NCBI GenBank assembly: GCA_026874595.1
Contig: CM049306.1
Location: 35,790,019-35,854,018, forward strand
DNA: 64,000 nucleotides
Direction: 5' to 3'
Origin: Sipunculus nudus
Lineage: Eukaryota > Annelida > Sipuncula > Golfingiida > Sipunculidae
A program made the position numbers and the translations under genes. The notes under the pieces were generated by a model. It ran no database searches and had not been told where the DNA came from. It saw only the letters and a program-made list of their open reading frames with translations. This document shows positions 1-12,430 of this stretch, piece by piece (positions within the stretch are counted from its first letter, which is position 1; each line of letters opens with the position of its first letter).

Positions 1-3000
1 GTTAAAAGTAGGCGTACTTGTTTAACTCATAGTATGCGGAACTGCTCCAGATCCAGGGTCTATTTTTAGTATGATGACACATTTGATAACAACCCAAAAA
101 ATGTATAGCCAGGTATTCATGCATCTGATAGAAGTCATGTAGTACGATGTACCTACATGACACGCAAAGTGTGCACACCTTACGGGTTTTTATCAAGTAC
201 AGTGACATGCTTGAAAGCACGGCTAGGTTAAGATACTTATATATTTATATTTAGATCATGTTTTATTTTTTTAACCTATTGATGGTATTTCAGTATTACG
301 AAAAATGTATTTGTACATCACTTATGAAACAATCATAATTTTATTGATGCGAATGTTACTAAGTAATACTTGACTATCTGCTTACGTATTAATGTACTAC
401 TTACCACAAACAATAACTTACTACTCTGTGCTCTGTCAGTAGATTTGATGTCTTTTAGTTGCATTATTGTTTAGTTTTGTTATATAATTATTCGGACACG
501 TGAATTGTTAGCCAAAAGTATTTTTTTGTTCCTTATAAACTGTGGGAAAGATTTATTAATACGGTACATTGTTACATTCGTGGTCATTTACTGCTAGTCA
601 TGAATAATGCTTATGCAAAGTTTCCAAATTTGGTCCGATTGCACGGGAATACTATAGGGGGCCCTGCTACACATTAAATTGTTGATGCTGTGACGAAAGA
701 TGGAATAATGTGAGGGCAATCAGTTTCAGGGGTACCACATCATGTATTTATATGGTGCATGGTATTTCAACTTATTGGAATAAGAAAATTGTCAGCCATA
801 CATAACAATACCGAGTCATGGGATTAATACCGATGTTTAAATATATTTAATTTCTTCCATTAGCTACACCATAAATGCGGTTATATGCTGCATCCTTTCC
901 AGATCTCCTTTGCTTTAACCGCTGCTTTGCCTAATTTTTCTGTCTTTCAACACAAGGATGGCCAAGAATCTGACAGATGAAAGCATGGATTCCCATTCTG
1001 CATCCAAGCAATGAGCGCGGGATGTCGCAGGTTTGACACATGGAGCTGCATGTATAAAGCGATACCACGCTGTAATTGGTCCGATTACTACGCCTTGCCC
1101 TGTACGAGCCCTGGTGCTGATGCCAAAGCAGCTGTTAAATTAAAGCGAGGGAGATACTGAACGACTGCGGTGTATAGCCGCTGCGTATGGAGTGTTCCGT
1201 TATCATACTTGCCTTTAAACCAAACCTAAATGGAAAAATATCTTATTGTCTACTATACCGTTGACCTTGACAGAAGTACGCATACTCTGTGAACCGTTTG
1301 AATAAATATTTTCCTTTATCAGCAAAACGCAGTTTATAATAGGACAGCAAACGTGTTGGCAGCACTACTAACGGAGTTTTACCCAGAGACTCTGGTATCT
1401 GGACTGGTCACTTGGTACATTATAAGTGGCTGACACGAAGAAAGTGCTTAAAAGCACGTCCTTGTCATGTATCAGTTCCTGTTTACCCTATTTAATTTAT
1501 TTCACTTACAGAAAAAACGTATTTCAACCGGTATTTAAACATATATTTATTACCAGTGGCAGGGGGTTAAGCTATCGGCCGCGTGTGGGTATGTCTTCGA
1601 AAATTCTGCGTAGATTTGGATGAAATGATGTGGAATGATTGGCATGGGTGAACGAAAAATTATTTTGATTATGGGGCGTAGCGTAACAATTAAAATACTG
1701 ATCTTGATCCAGATATATCAAAATTCTTTTTTTTTTCTCTGTTTTTCCGTGCGTCATCTTTAAAAAATGATTGGTTCGCCCAAAATTTAAATCACCTTCC
1801 TCTTTAATACAAGGGCCACTCTGATAACAAAATATCATTAAATTCAATTTTTGACATATCCTGCGGAGAGGATGTAACATCCATGTGATATGAAGGATAT
1901 TTTACATCTTTAATTAGTTTTACACAACATGTTCTCTTTGATTTTCATGTAAATATTGTGGACATTACGGTAATTTAGATTGGTTTCAAATCATGTTAAC
2001 CGTCGATGTATGTTTTCAATGTATTTCAATAAATTAACGAGAATGTCAGGATATGGGTGTATTTAATTTTGAGTCGTTCCTGGATGCGGATACGGATTTT
2101 TCACGGAGGTATGCAGTCTGGGGCACTGTCTATTTAATATAAGTTTTTAGAGGAGGGAGCGGCGGTGTGTTCACGTTCACCGTTCAATGCACTTATGAAC
2201 AGGAGTTAAGTTGATCTTAAGAAGGTAGACAAGCTCGGGTTTTATGTAGCAATCTAATACTTGACCTTTTGCCTCTCTCTGTCGTGAGAGTACTTACCAA
2301 AAAAGCGCTGTATACGTTGGAAGTATATCCTCGTTTCAGCAGGTATGACAAGCCGGGAACCGCCTGGTGGTTTTAAAGGGGCCTATTTTGACATTTGACG
2401 TCTATTAAGGAAAGAAAGTCCCTTTTCTTAAAGAGAGGCCAAAACACGCCAATCTCAAGGTATACACAGGCTGTTCGTTATGCTTAAATACACTTGTTTC
2501 AAATATTTCTGGGCCGACTAACATAATCCAAACACATTCAACATGGACATCTGGTGGCTAGTCACACGAACTAGAGTTTTGCAAATGGTGGTTTGCAACT
2601 GGTGACCTTTCAACCTCCCCACATATGGCAGCAAATTATCTTCGGTTACATGGGTTTCCTGTGTGTCCACACGGGACACAGGTACCGTGTAACTGATAAG
2701 ATAAATAAGCCTTTACTTTTGAGCTGATATAAAAACCTTTCATTTTAGCATGCATTGGTCACAGTTGTACGTACGCAGATTGTCGTGAAATTTCATGTGT
2801 TGATTTGTCCTGATAAACAGTAACTGCTGCAGAAGACCTGTGGCGCAATTGTTAAAATCCAAAATTTTATTGTTTGAGAAAATACTTTCCAACCCTTGGT
2901 CTTTTCTTTAACATAACACAAAAGGGGACAGCTTAAGATAAAGAAAAGTACTGGCGAGATCTGAGACTAGAATGAAAAGGCATTACAGATACTCACTTTT

Positions 3001-3061
3001 GCCTGACATGTTATGCGAAGTCGATCAGGTACGCCGTATATCGATCCTTTCCACTAGTTGT
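1..3061. other. No gene recognised; AT-rich noncoding DNA
   Basis: I see no exon with supporting splice sites, no conserved domain and no RNA gene here. The open frames on both strands are short, lack domain signatures and have no paralogue elsewhere in the window. An unlocated 5' or 3' exon of a gene outside the window cannot be excluded. Confidence 0.5.
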
Positions 3062-3335
3062 CGTTTTATCACCATTCCTCCAGAGGTAGTTTCTACTCAA
3101 ATGAACCTCGACCAGCCTGTGTGGGACGGCCGGGACTACTTATCGCAACTGTCAAACATTTCCGCGAAGTCCTTACCACAATAACACCCATATTTATTCA
3201 ATTTGCCTTGAAACAGTTCCTGTCTAACACAGTTGAACGGACTACATTACACTTTTCACTACATTTATAGCTACGCTGATGGTGAATTTAGAAGCCCCGG
3301 TGCATTGTGGGTGGCACTGTGGGACGCCAAAACAC
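3062..3335 (-). repeat. Dispersed repeat family R1, inverted copy
   Basis: Its reverse complement matches 20860-21145. Shared landmarks are cacaatgcaccggg followed by cttcta, a middle stretch around tttgacagttg, and a tcccggcc block near the far end. The short open frames here and at 20.9 kb encode similar peptides only because they lie in copies of this repeat. The family is not identified. Confidence 0.6.
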
Positions 3336-3543
3336 CCTAACGTTCTTCGTAAACTAAGAAGCATGTTCGGTTGTATCGTAGTTTCAGTGTCCAAGTTCTC
3401 GCACTATAATGCACGTAGATCTGATATGGGTCTATCCCTCCTGTCGTACAGAAAAAAATAGATGTATGCAATCGCCAAAAGATCACTGGATCAATTGAGC
3501 GATAAGAGGGGATCGGGTATGGAGTGTACGACCCTGAGAATCA

Positions 3544-3625
3544 GGTCACGGTCAAAAATAGATATCAGGTGCAAATTTGTGACTTAGGACTTATATTATG
3601 CTCAAATCTCAGCTTCAAAAATCCG
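3544..3625 (+). repeat. Dispersed repeat family R2, copy 1
   Basis: It is near-identical to 34474-34555: both contain gtcacggtcaaaaata followed by atatcaggtgcaaat. It is noncoding and of unknown class. Confidence 0.6.
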
Positions 3626-4764
3626 TCTCATTGGAGATCCAGCGCTTACAGTAAATACTAGGTGGTAAACAAATTTGAAATCAATGGTTTTGCACTCGGA
3701 TAATCTGCGAATGTCCACTCACAAAAACGCTTTACCAGAATATGAACATATAACCTTAAAAAACAAAGCCCTATATTAAATGGAAAATATGCACCAATTG
3801 CTCGTATTCTGACAGAGTTGTATAATGTCCATTAAGTTAAATGGAGTTGAACTGATTAATATACAGTTGTGAACGGCATTTAGCTTACAATGTTTATAGT
3901 AATGCTTTACTTTTACTTCACTTATGTTACTTTTATTAATTACATACAATATATGTGTTGAATAACGTTTCATGACCAACAATCTAAAGAAATTTTGTGG
4001 TTAATTAAGCTTTATTTAATCTTTTCCTGACATCTTTATACACAACACCTTGGCAGTTCGCACGGCCCTCGACTCCACAGTTTTATAATCTCACTTAATA
4101 GGCACTTCTGTCCATTGCAACTCTGAAAAGGTCAAGAGCAGACCACTAAACAGCAGAAAAGGTGACATGCCGTTTATCCGACTCACGCAGAGATTGTGTA
4201 AATATCTTGCCTGATAACGTGCCTGTAAGCAATTGTATGTTTATATATCCATTCAAGGTTACTATTATTTTTACCTACGGAGGAAAATTTATGTTATGTA
4301 TTCGCAAGAAATCTGTGAAATATTCGCACGACAATTCGCGTCCAGAATGTCAGATTATCTTTTTTTTTCTACAAATATTCCCAATGTAGTTGCATAGGTC
4401 GCAAACACCTCTAAAAGTTGTCTCGCATTTCTCGTACTTCCTGATTCCCAGAAACTATTGGGAATAGTTCAAGACGGTTTCGAGACGCCAGCGACGATTC
4501 TATGACTTTTTTGACAGAAATTTTTCTGTGAGAATTTTTTTAACATGTTCAAAAGTTCTGCGACAAGGGAGCGACACTTTGCGAATCACGCGAGGAAATT
4601 GAGAACCGCCGCGCATGTTCCAAGACACTTTTGAACCTCTCTCGCGAATGCCGTTCCCAAATTGTCAAAAGCTTTCGCAGCCCAGTGAGATACAGGCTTA
4701 TATAACATATTTTTTAAACATGTAATATTTTCAAGGAACATGTGCCATTCTATCACAGGTAAAC

Positions 4765-5035
4765 ATTCATCACACTGCGCAGAATCAGACTCACAAGAGC
4801 ACGACTCTGCTGGATAGGGATTGTGGGTATAAAAGTTATTTTCCCTCATGCTCAATTCACTAGGGGTTTTAAATGACCCCGAGCATAAATATAAATGTAG
4901 CCAAGTGGGTATAGTGTATTAGGTCCAATTACGTTTGGTATAAATTGTTTCATGAAAATAATTATAAATATTGGTGTTTTTCAGGTAAGGAATTCACGGA
5001 ATAAGTAATGCTTTATAAGCATGCGCTGTGAAATG
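4765..5035 (+). repeat. Dispersed repeat family R1, diverged copy
   Basis: It aligns in the same orientation with 20795-21035. Both contain agaatcagactc followed by caagag, then aaatataaatgtag, then aattgtttcat/aattgtttcaa, then attggtgttt and ggaataa. It is more diverged than the 3.1 and 20.9 kb copies. The minus-strand open frame over it is a by-product. Confidence 0.5.
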
Positions 5036-5595
5036 GACACAGAAGGTTAATCCTTGAAATGTATCAACTTTGATTTGAAAGTGTGGTTATTTAGAAATCA
5101 GAATATACCCAAACGAGAAGAAATTCATTTTGGATAAATACGACCTTTGGCGGGAATCAGAAACAGTCATATATATCTGCTACGGGACTTTGTGTACTCT
5201 TTGAACTTTTCGTATGTAAGACACTTCTGTGAATAGCGGCCTGTTCGTAGCATACACCGATACGAGTGTCATATGCACCTACTTATAAGACCACTGGGTA
5301 CAGGTTTGGTCTTACCGGATCAATCACTTATCAATGGAACCTGTGGCAGACAGAAGTTGTTTGCCCCAACAATCTATCCTAAAATAGAGTACTGAAACAA
5401 TTTGATTTTTATCAAGTACAATGACAACACTTTACAACGTTTGGTTTCTATAAAGGTATGACTTTAAGGGTACGCTTACATCTGCGATAATATAATCTAT
5501 TGAATAATTCATTACTTGTTATATAAGTTCATTGTGGCTTAATACAAACATCCCGCCACAAGGACTTACTATCTCTAATTCCCCAATTTTACACG

Positions 5596-5640
5596 TTGTT
5601 ATGGTTTTGTGTATGTGTAAACACAGTCGGGACAACTCCA
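5596..5640 (+). repeat. Short dispersed repeat shared with 23098-23145
   Basis: Both sites carry a gttatgg block followed by gtgt and a gtaaacacagtc block. It is probably a fragment of a larger interspersed repeat. Confidence 0.4.
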
Positions 5641-5879
5641 AGACAAGGGAAACATGAAACAACAAACACACATGAAACACTTATTGAAAGCTTGAATTAT
5701 CTTTTCAAGTTTCTCGTGCGGCCACCAGGTGGCGTACTTCCTATGTGTATTTTATGCGCTCATGTTCAGTCATCATTTTCCTGATGAGCTTATGACATAC
5801 ATGTATTTAGAACTATTTACCTTTGGCCCTTTAATAAAGTCCTGAATAAAATATTCTCCAAATGGGAGCAAGCTTTTAA

Positions 5880-7358
5880 CAATTTGTGTACCAAAGTACG
5901 AAAACGTTTCTATATCGAAATATTGCCGTTACCATAATATATGATATGTGAATAGGTCTCTTTAATTAAGAGTAAATTACTGAAAGGTAAGCATTCTTCT
6001 TACTTATCAACATTTATTCATCCAATGGGATTCCGGAGCAAAGGTGGGTTGATCATTTGTAAAGGTGGGTCCTGGATTTTCAAAGTTCATGCTGAATTAT
6101 ATAAAGTCACATAACCAGTCCCAGATTTTGATTACAAATACGAACCACTACATACATGTAACTGGTTGATTATGAATGTTTATAGAATACAAGAACATTA
6201 TCTGGTGCTATAAAACATGGCGTGATTGGTATATTGATGGCAGTGAAAGGAGCTGGACTTTGTTAGATGCTTTCAAATACTTAACCAAACACATCACGGT
6301 ATTACACTACATATATGATTACATAATTGGTTTGAGGAAACAGTTATTTTTCTGAACCTAATTAAGTGTTTGAGGCCATGACATAAAGAAATGAGATTTG
6401 ATGGCCAGATTGCATGCACTGAATCAATAATGACACAATTACCCTAACGTATGATATGTATACCTTTTGAGAATAAGCTAGGGTTATTCCTGGTATGTTT
6501 GCATTGTACTAAGGAAAACTGGGGACAATAAATGTGTCAAGGGATGAAAGTCTATTGACATGTTTAACTTTAGATGACCCCAGGTTAAAGCAAATACAAT
6601 CTATGATTGGACAAGGAAGATTCTCGGGAATTCCCCATCGCGCACGTCCCCCGAAACGCACAACTTTAATTTGTATGTGACACATTATCATTGTTAAATT
6701 CCCGAGAACTGGCTCTGAGCTTGTTAAACAGGAAATTGTCTACATCACCTGAACAAAGGAGCGCACATTTGAATAGCTCCGTAGTAGAAGCCCATTCTAA
6801 CATATTTCTCTCTTTCTGTCTGTCTGTCTGTCTCTCTCTCTCCCTCTCTCTCAAGATACCAAACTTTCGTATGTCGCCTCAGCTGCATTAGGCCATAATT
6901 CATGTCTGAAGAAATGACTTATACAATGATGGTTCTTTTGTGCCTTCTTTTATTTTCTAGAATATACAATGTATAACATGATTGCCATCTCATACTTAAA
7001 GTCAGACCATGTGCAAATATAGAGATCAAGAAAACATTGATATTTCCACGTGTTGGAACAGGTTTAGACATGTATCGCAGTTTTACCAGAAGGTTATAAG
7101 GTGGACTGCAAGGTCCAGAATATAATTCAAGCTTTTTCTGCGACATAAGTCACATATATAAATGTCTTAATAAATATTTAAATATAAAATTATATACTTT
7201 ACAAATAAACATATAATATATATATATATTACAATGTACTTTACTGAGCTTTAATAAATATGATTTGCATTCCTGAACTACTAGTATATATGCATTTTTG
7301 CACCAGATATTCTGTTTACGCTATTTGAACAAAAATAAAGGCTCCTGGACATGCTGAC
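5880..7358. other. No gene recognised
   Basis: AT-rich noncoding DNA. The only structure seen is a pyrimidine microsatellite at about 6808-6855 of ctct, ctgt and tctc units. A possible minus-strand polyadenylation hexamer lies at 6948-6953, about 400 bp past the stop of the 7.4 kb gene. Confidence 0.5.
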
Positions 7359-7629
7359 CTATACACAATGCTTGCTTTTCATGGATTTAATTTTTATCTT
7401 TAAAAAATGGGCTAGTGCTGCAAAGGTGTCGTGTGCAAAAGCAACCCCTTTATCACAGACCATCCGTTTAAGACTGCTCGGCAATTTTCTCGGCTTAAAA
7501 CAGGTCTTGCTCACGGGTTCATAGATATTGATCAGACCACCTGGGCCGTGTCCTCGGATCATTTTATTCAGATAAAAATGTATTTCAGCTTTAGCATTCC
7601 GTTCTTTTATACAATCCAATATTGGTTGC
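7359..7629 (-). CDS. Paralogue 2, last exon
   Basis: The acceptor is a pyrimidine-rich tract ending tttttcag just above 7629. The exon starts in phase 2 and ends at TAG (7361-7359). It has 271 nt against 274 nt in the paralogue. Shared blocks are TCFK, then K/R-M-x-CD, then an identical HDTFAALAH, and a lysine-rich tail ending in a cysteine one residue before the stop. Confidence 0.75.
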
Positions 7630-9907
7630 CTGAAAAACAACAATAATAAGACAATCATCAAATTAAAATTTGCCAAAATTTTATTAAACTGGATCGTAAA
7701 AACAGATGCACAATAAAATAAGAGCACGGTATAAGGGCAAATTACGCCCGTTGTTTGTCTTATGACCTCTGCCCGCCTAAAATATGTTCAAATCTGTTGG
7801 GAAATGAATTTAGGTGACAAACTTTATTGCTTAATATTTATGGTGGATTTAATGAAAAAGACAAACAGTCAATTATATCTCAAGTAAAAGTAAATTATTA
7901 ACCAGATTTGGATACAATATTTCCTTGTAACTCATAAATAGGACTCAAGTTTATAATTAAATTGGTACACATATTTCATTTGCAATATATGAATAGTCGG
8001 GGGGGATCGATGTATTTCCCAATCCCCCCTATAATAACGCCTTTGAATACGACCCGTCTTGGATGGGCATGTCAATAGTGATAATTTAGTTCAGTCGTCC
8101 GTGTATTTTAATACGTCTATCCATACAATGTTTGAGTTTCTATTTCCTGGAGTATTTATTTTTAAATTATACTTCCTGAATGCAGAGTTAAACTGAAAAT
8201 CTTGATGGTATTAATCGTACATTTCCCGCCTCATATGAAAACCTTATTCTAATTACACAATATTCGCCAAAAGATATTTGAGAGGTATTTGCTCTTCCTA
8301 CTTAGATCAATTTTTGTGTTATCAAATGCCCAAACTCTAAAAAGAAAACAAAGCACAGATATATATATGTGTGTCTGTGTATACCGTTTGTTATAACAAT
8401 TTAAGCCCAAATGAAAAATAATAACCATCAAAATAAAATATTTACTTAAATATTCAATGTATCCAAAGCATTACCGGTTGTGAAAAACGACTGAAACTTA
8501 CCTGAAGTATGCAAGAAATTGCTGAAGCGCCATTGCTTCCATCTGTACAACAGTCCGTTCCTGAAGGTGAATTGTTCAAATATAAGCGCTTCATTTTTTT
8601 TTCATTATTCTGCCTCCGTTTCATACAAATACATAGCTAAAGTTAAATATTCAAGATCACGTCATTGGCTGACAGTGGTTAAAATTTATATTTTTTTTGT
8701 ATTTTCATATATCTTATATATTTTACCCCTTGGGGAGAACAATGATGATCATGAAAGGAACAAATAGATAAGTTCAGACTATTTGTAACTACGTAAATAT
8801 TCATACAAAATATAATGTCTTGTTACAAATTAAGATAATTTAAATATAACTCTCTAAATATGACCCTCAAACCAATTTCCTCAAACCCATTTATGTAGCC
8901 AATTGATTATGTAGCCATGCCCTTGATTGTTAATGGCGCATACATAAACAGGGTCGGATATAGGATTTGGGAAAAGGGGGGATCCAACCCAGTAGGACTT
9001 ATGACAAAGCCTTAAAAGGGCCCCCCAGGTCAGGAAACGGGGGTCAAGGTCAAGGTCAAGTAAAAAATTGGCGAGAAACCCTTCAAAAATTGTTACGGAT
9101 GCTGAAAATGGGGGGGGGGGGGCTTCAGACCCTGGACCCCAACCCCTTCTCATATAGAAGCAATTGACAAACCTGACAGTAGGTCTTGTGTTTCCTGTTG
9201 GTCCAGAGATTTCCATATAAAGTTTTCAACTGAAAGAAAATTAAACACGCCTGAATCCTACTTATCTTCGTGTACATGTTCTACTTATATCATATATAAT
9301 GTCTGTGTTGGTGAAATGTAGGAAAAAAAGTTGAAATGACGCCATAAACGGCTTAAATGTATGAAAAAGGTTGAAATGACTCTGGAGCAAGCTAAACAAA
9401 GGAACGAAAATGTGTAAATAACTCTACATCCGGCTCAAAAATATATTAAAAAAAGGCTGAAATGACGTCAGATCCGGCTAAAACAAGTAGTAAAAGATGA
9501 GATTACGCCAGATATGACTCAAATTTCTAGAAAAGGTTGAAATGAAAAAAAAAAATATTCAGTTGGACTGACTATAAATACCTGGATCCAGAAGGGACAA
9601 ATATGGATATGGAAATATCGTAACTGTTCATTACGAAATCTCGTTAATAGTTAGGGGGCCTAAGGAAATTCAATCTTGATTAACCATTAACCAAAGAATT
9701 AGGTCATTCAAATTTCGGTGGAAAAGTACACATACCCTGCAAATACGTCCAAGTGTTACTGGTCTGGCTTGGGTCTCGTTGAGGAGGGAGTCCATCTATT
9801 TTAGTAAAATGAACATTTTTTATATAAAGAAAACAAACAAAAATTAGAAAACACCGTCATTAGCAATGTAATGCTCTTTGAATATGAAAATATATATGTT
9901 CAAAGTG

Positions 9908-9966
<59 letters not shown>

Positions 9967-10442
9967 CATCCTCATTATCAATGTGATGCTCTTTGAATGT
10001 GCTTATCGAGCCAATATATGAAGATCAGTATAATTCAATTTAAAAAAAAAAAATAAAGGTTTGACAGAATTGATCATGGTCGATTTTACTCTAATGGAAC
10101 TTCGCTTTACAAATGCATTCTGGTATTCATTATTCAAAAAAATTCTGTGTGAATATTTCTCCTGAACAGATAACAGTAATTAATCAAACGGTCATACAAA
10201 GTCACCGTGTAGATACAGATTTATTTGAAAAATTTCGATCATTTAGGAATATTTAAAAATGTTTCGCCCAGTCAAAAATCATTCGGGGATGACACCAACT
10301 CCTACCTGACGAACAAACTCTGATGATGTGATTGAGAGGACATCAAGGCTCTCACAGATGGTTCTCACCGATGTCACCGGTCTGGATAAGGCAATCACAC
10401 AGACGTATACTACAATCCTTGACCCTGGCATGAAACCGAAAT
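7359..10442 (-). CDS. Unrecognised predicted secreted protein, paralogue 2 (five exons, 5' incomplete)
   Basis: I do not recognise this protein. Five minus-strand exons (10442-10306, 9795-9736, 9229-9173, 8560-8502, 7629-7359) join in frame. Each has a counterpart in the plus-strand gene at 35.87-41.34 kb, with the same order, intron phases (1 into the first, then 0,0,0,2) and middle exon lengths (60, 57, 59 nt). The encoded stretch is about 194 aa, apparently mostly helical. Six cysteines are conserved with the paralogue: one in the first exon, one in the YCQ end of the 57-nt exon, and four in the last exon. The sequon NET in the 60-nt exon is also shared. The first exon, expected to hold a signal peptide as in the paralogue, was not found upstream of 10442, so the gene may be partial or its first exon lies further off. 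The pattern of small phase-0 exons in a helical secreted protein recalls four-helix cytokines. That comparison is inference only. Confidence 0.7.
8502..8560 (-). CDS. Paralogue 2, 59-nt exon
   Basis: The acceptor is caccttcag and the donor gtaagt. It starts in phase 0 and leaves phase 2. The peptide centre MEAMALQQFLAYF matches LEAMALEQLLSYL at 40474-40532, which is exactly the same length. Confidence 0.8.
9173..9229 (-). CDS. Paralogue 2, 57-nt exon
   Basis: The acceptor is ttctttcag and the donor gtttgt, with phase 0 on both sides. It encodes 19 residues ending NRKHKTYCQ, matching NRKNKKYCQ in the 57-nt exon at 40162-40218. Confidence 0.78.
9318..9548 (+). repeat. Degenerate tandem repeat, about 55 bp unit
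   Basis: Four to five diverged copies of a unit built on ggttgaaatgac followed by a block like gcc..atccggct. It lies in the intron between the 60-nt and 57-nt exons of paralogue 2. It seems to have no function beyond intron filler. Confidence 0.55.
9736..9795 (-). CDS. Paralogue 2, 60-nt exon with N-glycosylation sequon
   Basis: The acceptor is taaaatag and the donor gtatgt, phase 0 on both sides, 20 codons. It starts MDSLLNETQA, identical over ten residues to the exon at 38957-39016. The ATG is internal to the gene rather than the translation start. Confidence 0.8.
9909..9963. repeat. (TA)n microsatellite
   Basis: About 55 bp of uninterrupted TA, flanked on both sides by related sequence containing atgctctttgaat. 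Confidence 0.95.
10306..10442 (-). CDS. Paralogue 2, first exon located
   Basis: The acceptor is ctatcaag, a weak tract in a TA microsatellite context, and the donor is gtagga. It enters in phase 1 and leaves in phase 0, with 137 nt against 116 nt in the paralogue. The match is partial: a proline followed by a hydrophobic run, then ICESLDVLS against WCHTLKEIS, and a final FVRQ against FVHK. The acceptor is the least certain splice site of this gene. Confidence 0.6.
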
Positions 10443-10457
10443 CTTGATAGCGCATGG

Positions 10458-10460
<3 letters not shown>

Positions 10461-10550
<90 letters not shown>

Positions 10551-10569
10551 AAGAAAGAGAGAGAGAGAA
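10461..10569. repeat. Compound (TA)n-(GA)n microsatellite
   Basis: TA repeats run to about 10526, then GA repeats with a few aaag interruptions. It abuts the first located exon of paralogue 2. Confidence 0.95.
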
Positions 10570-10774
10570 GGTAGAGTTACCCACCGGTGTAAAGTGCTCT
10601 ATGGCCTAGCGATATCCTATATCCTCAATAAATATATACATTAACAGACCAAAAAGTCTGTTTTATTTAGTTTAATTAAAGACCTACCTTACCCATTTTT
10701 AATACAGGCGAACAGCAAGCATTAATCCGTCTATCTCATATATTGCTAACGAACAACTGGATCAGTATTTATAC

Positions 10775-10780
<6 letters not shown>

Positions 10781-10831
<51 letters not shown>
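10781..10831. repeat. (TA)n microsatellite
   Basis: About 50 bp of uninterrupted TA. Confidence 0.95.
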
Positions 10832-10835
<4 letters not shown>

Positions 10836-10839
10836 TAAA

Positions 10840-12128
10840 AGTGTAACACCTGTTACAGGATATGTTTAACACGAATTGATACCTACGTGGTCACGGGTTT
10901 CGGAACGTTAGTCATGAACTTCCCAAAACAGATGTCCCTTTCATTTTTGATATATCACGCTTTTTTATCCAAGGAAGTAGATGGGGACATTTGCCTGAAC
11001 GTGCACAGGCGGACATACCTGATTGCAATATATGTAAGTATCCTGGATTTGCTCTCCGCGACCATCTTGCCAAATTACCAAAATTCTGTATACAACAACC
11101 GGCTTCTGTTGTCTAGGGAGTGAACACAGGGTCGACTCTCAGGGGAGAACGGTGAGAATTTTCACGGTTGCCCCCCCCCCCCCCCCCCCCATCCAGGATG
11201 AATTCAAAACGAGTGCGCCTTTCGGGGGTTCCTCGGTGTTACACCGCCAGGTCCCAAAGGCGAGGTCCCAAAGCCTTTTTGACAACAGGGTAATCATGTT
11301 TTCCGCCCTGTCCGAATCCAGAATTAAAGTCTGCAGTTGTAAATAGTCCTTCCTTGAGCCAGCATTAAAATGGAGGCGGTAACTTCCAAAAAATGAGGAA
11401 AGGTATAAAAAATGTACACCACAAACAAGCTTATCACCGCTTTTAACAATTCTATGAATGGCGCGGTTGACTGAAACGTCTAACTTTCCGTACTTGATCA
11501 ACGATTAACATTTCATCTGCCATCATGGGTCTTAAATATAGTATATTAATAAAAACCATTTTAACATAACGGGGTACAATGAATAAATATCGCGTTAACA
11601 ATGTAATATTCTGTTGATATCTTTTTACTTAAGTCAACATATATAAACTGTAGGTGCCATAAGTAATAAAGTAGGCAGCACCTACTGTTCAACGAGATAC
11701 CAGATTTCCAAACGCCTAACAATCCTATTTCCCCTCGTGTACAGGAGTATCCGAACTAGAAATATTGGTAGATATCATAATATTTTAAGGAGAACACACT
11801 ATATTGACACTATATTGCATGCATTTTTGACATGCCTGGTATATGAATATGCCCTTTTAAAACATTGTTTTTTACACAGGTGTAATATTTTATTATCATT
11901 GAAGTCCACTTGCTTTCAACATGAGTGTATAGCGATTTCATTTTAAGCGAACAGGTTGAAAGTTTTGTAAAAATCCTAAAAAAAATAGTAAGGTATATAT
12001 TTGAATCGGCTCATTAGAGGGTAACCTCTGAATTCGGGGCACGACCTATTTCCTTGAGTTTCATTAAGGGCTTCCCAGTTGCATCATGGTTCAGTATTAT
12101 CTTAACATGATGTCATCGGCTTGTACTA
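10840..12128. other. No gene recognised; possible home of a missing first exon
   Basis: Noncoding by inspection. It contains a homopolymer of about 23 C at 11168-11190. I looked here on the minus strand for a signal-peptide exon ending in phase 1 for paralogue 2 and found none that convinced me. Confidence 0.4.
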
Positions 12129-12430
12129 CACTGTTAAAAATTGCACGTAAAATAACGGTGCTTTGCACTGGCAGCAAAGTTGACAGTGCAATGCACCGTT
12201 ATTTTACGTGCAAAGAAATAACGCAGTGCGTTAAATAACGTCGCATTGCACCGTAATTTTACAGCGCTTTGGGACGTAAATAAACGGTGCTAAGCCATGG
12301 GAAATAACGGGCATCTGTTATTTTACGGGACAATATGCCGTTATTTTACAGTGCTAAGAGACGTGAATCAACCGTGATTTAAACTGGAATCTTGGCATTG
12401 CACCGTTATTTCACGGTGCTTTGATATGTA
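12129..12430 (+). repeat. Left terminal region of a possible TIR element
   Basis: It begins cactgttaaaaattgc, then cgtaaaataacgg. It carries several inverted and direct subterminal copies of caccgttattttacg. The facing terminus is at 18185-18270 and a TA dinucleotide flanks both ends. Confidence 0.65.

Noticed and set aside
4586-4855. Minus-strand 89-codon frame with several cysteines
   Set aside because: It overlaps repeat R1, lacks a recognisable domain and has no paralogue.
10279-10584. Minus-strand 101-codon frame taken as a single protein
   Set aside because: Its N-terminal half is (TA)n/(GA)n microsatellite. Only 10306-10442 is supported as an exon.
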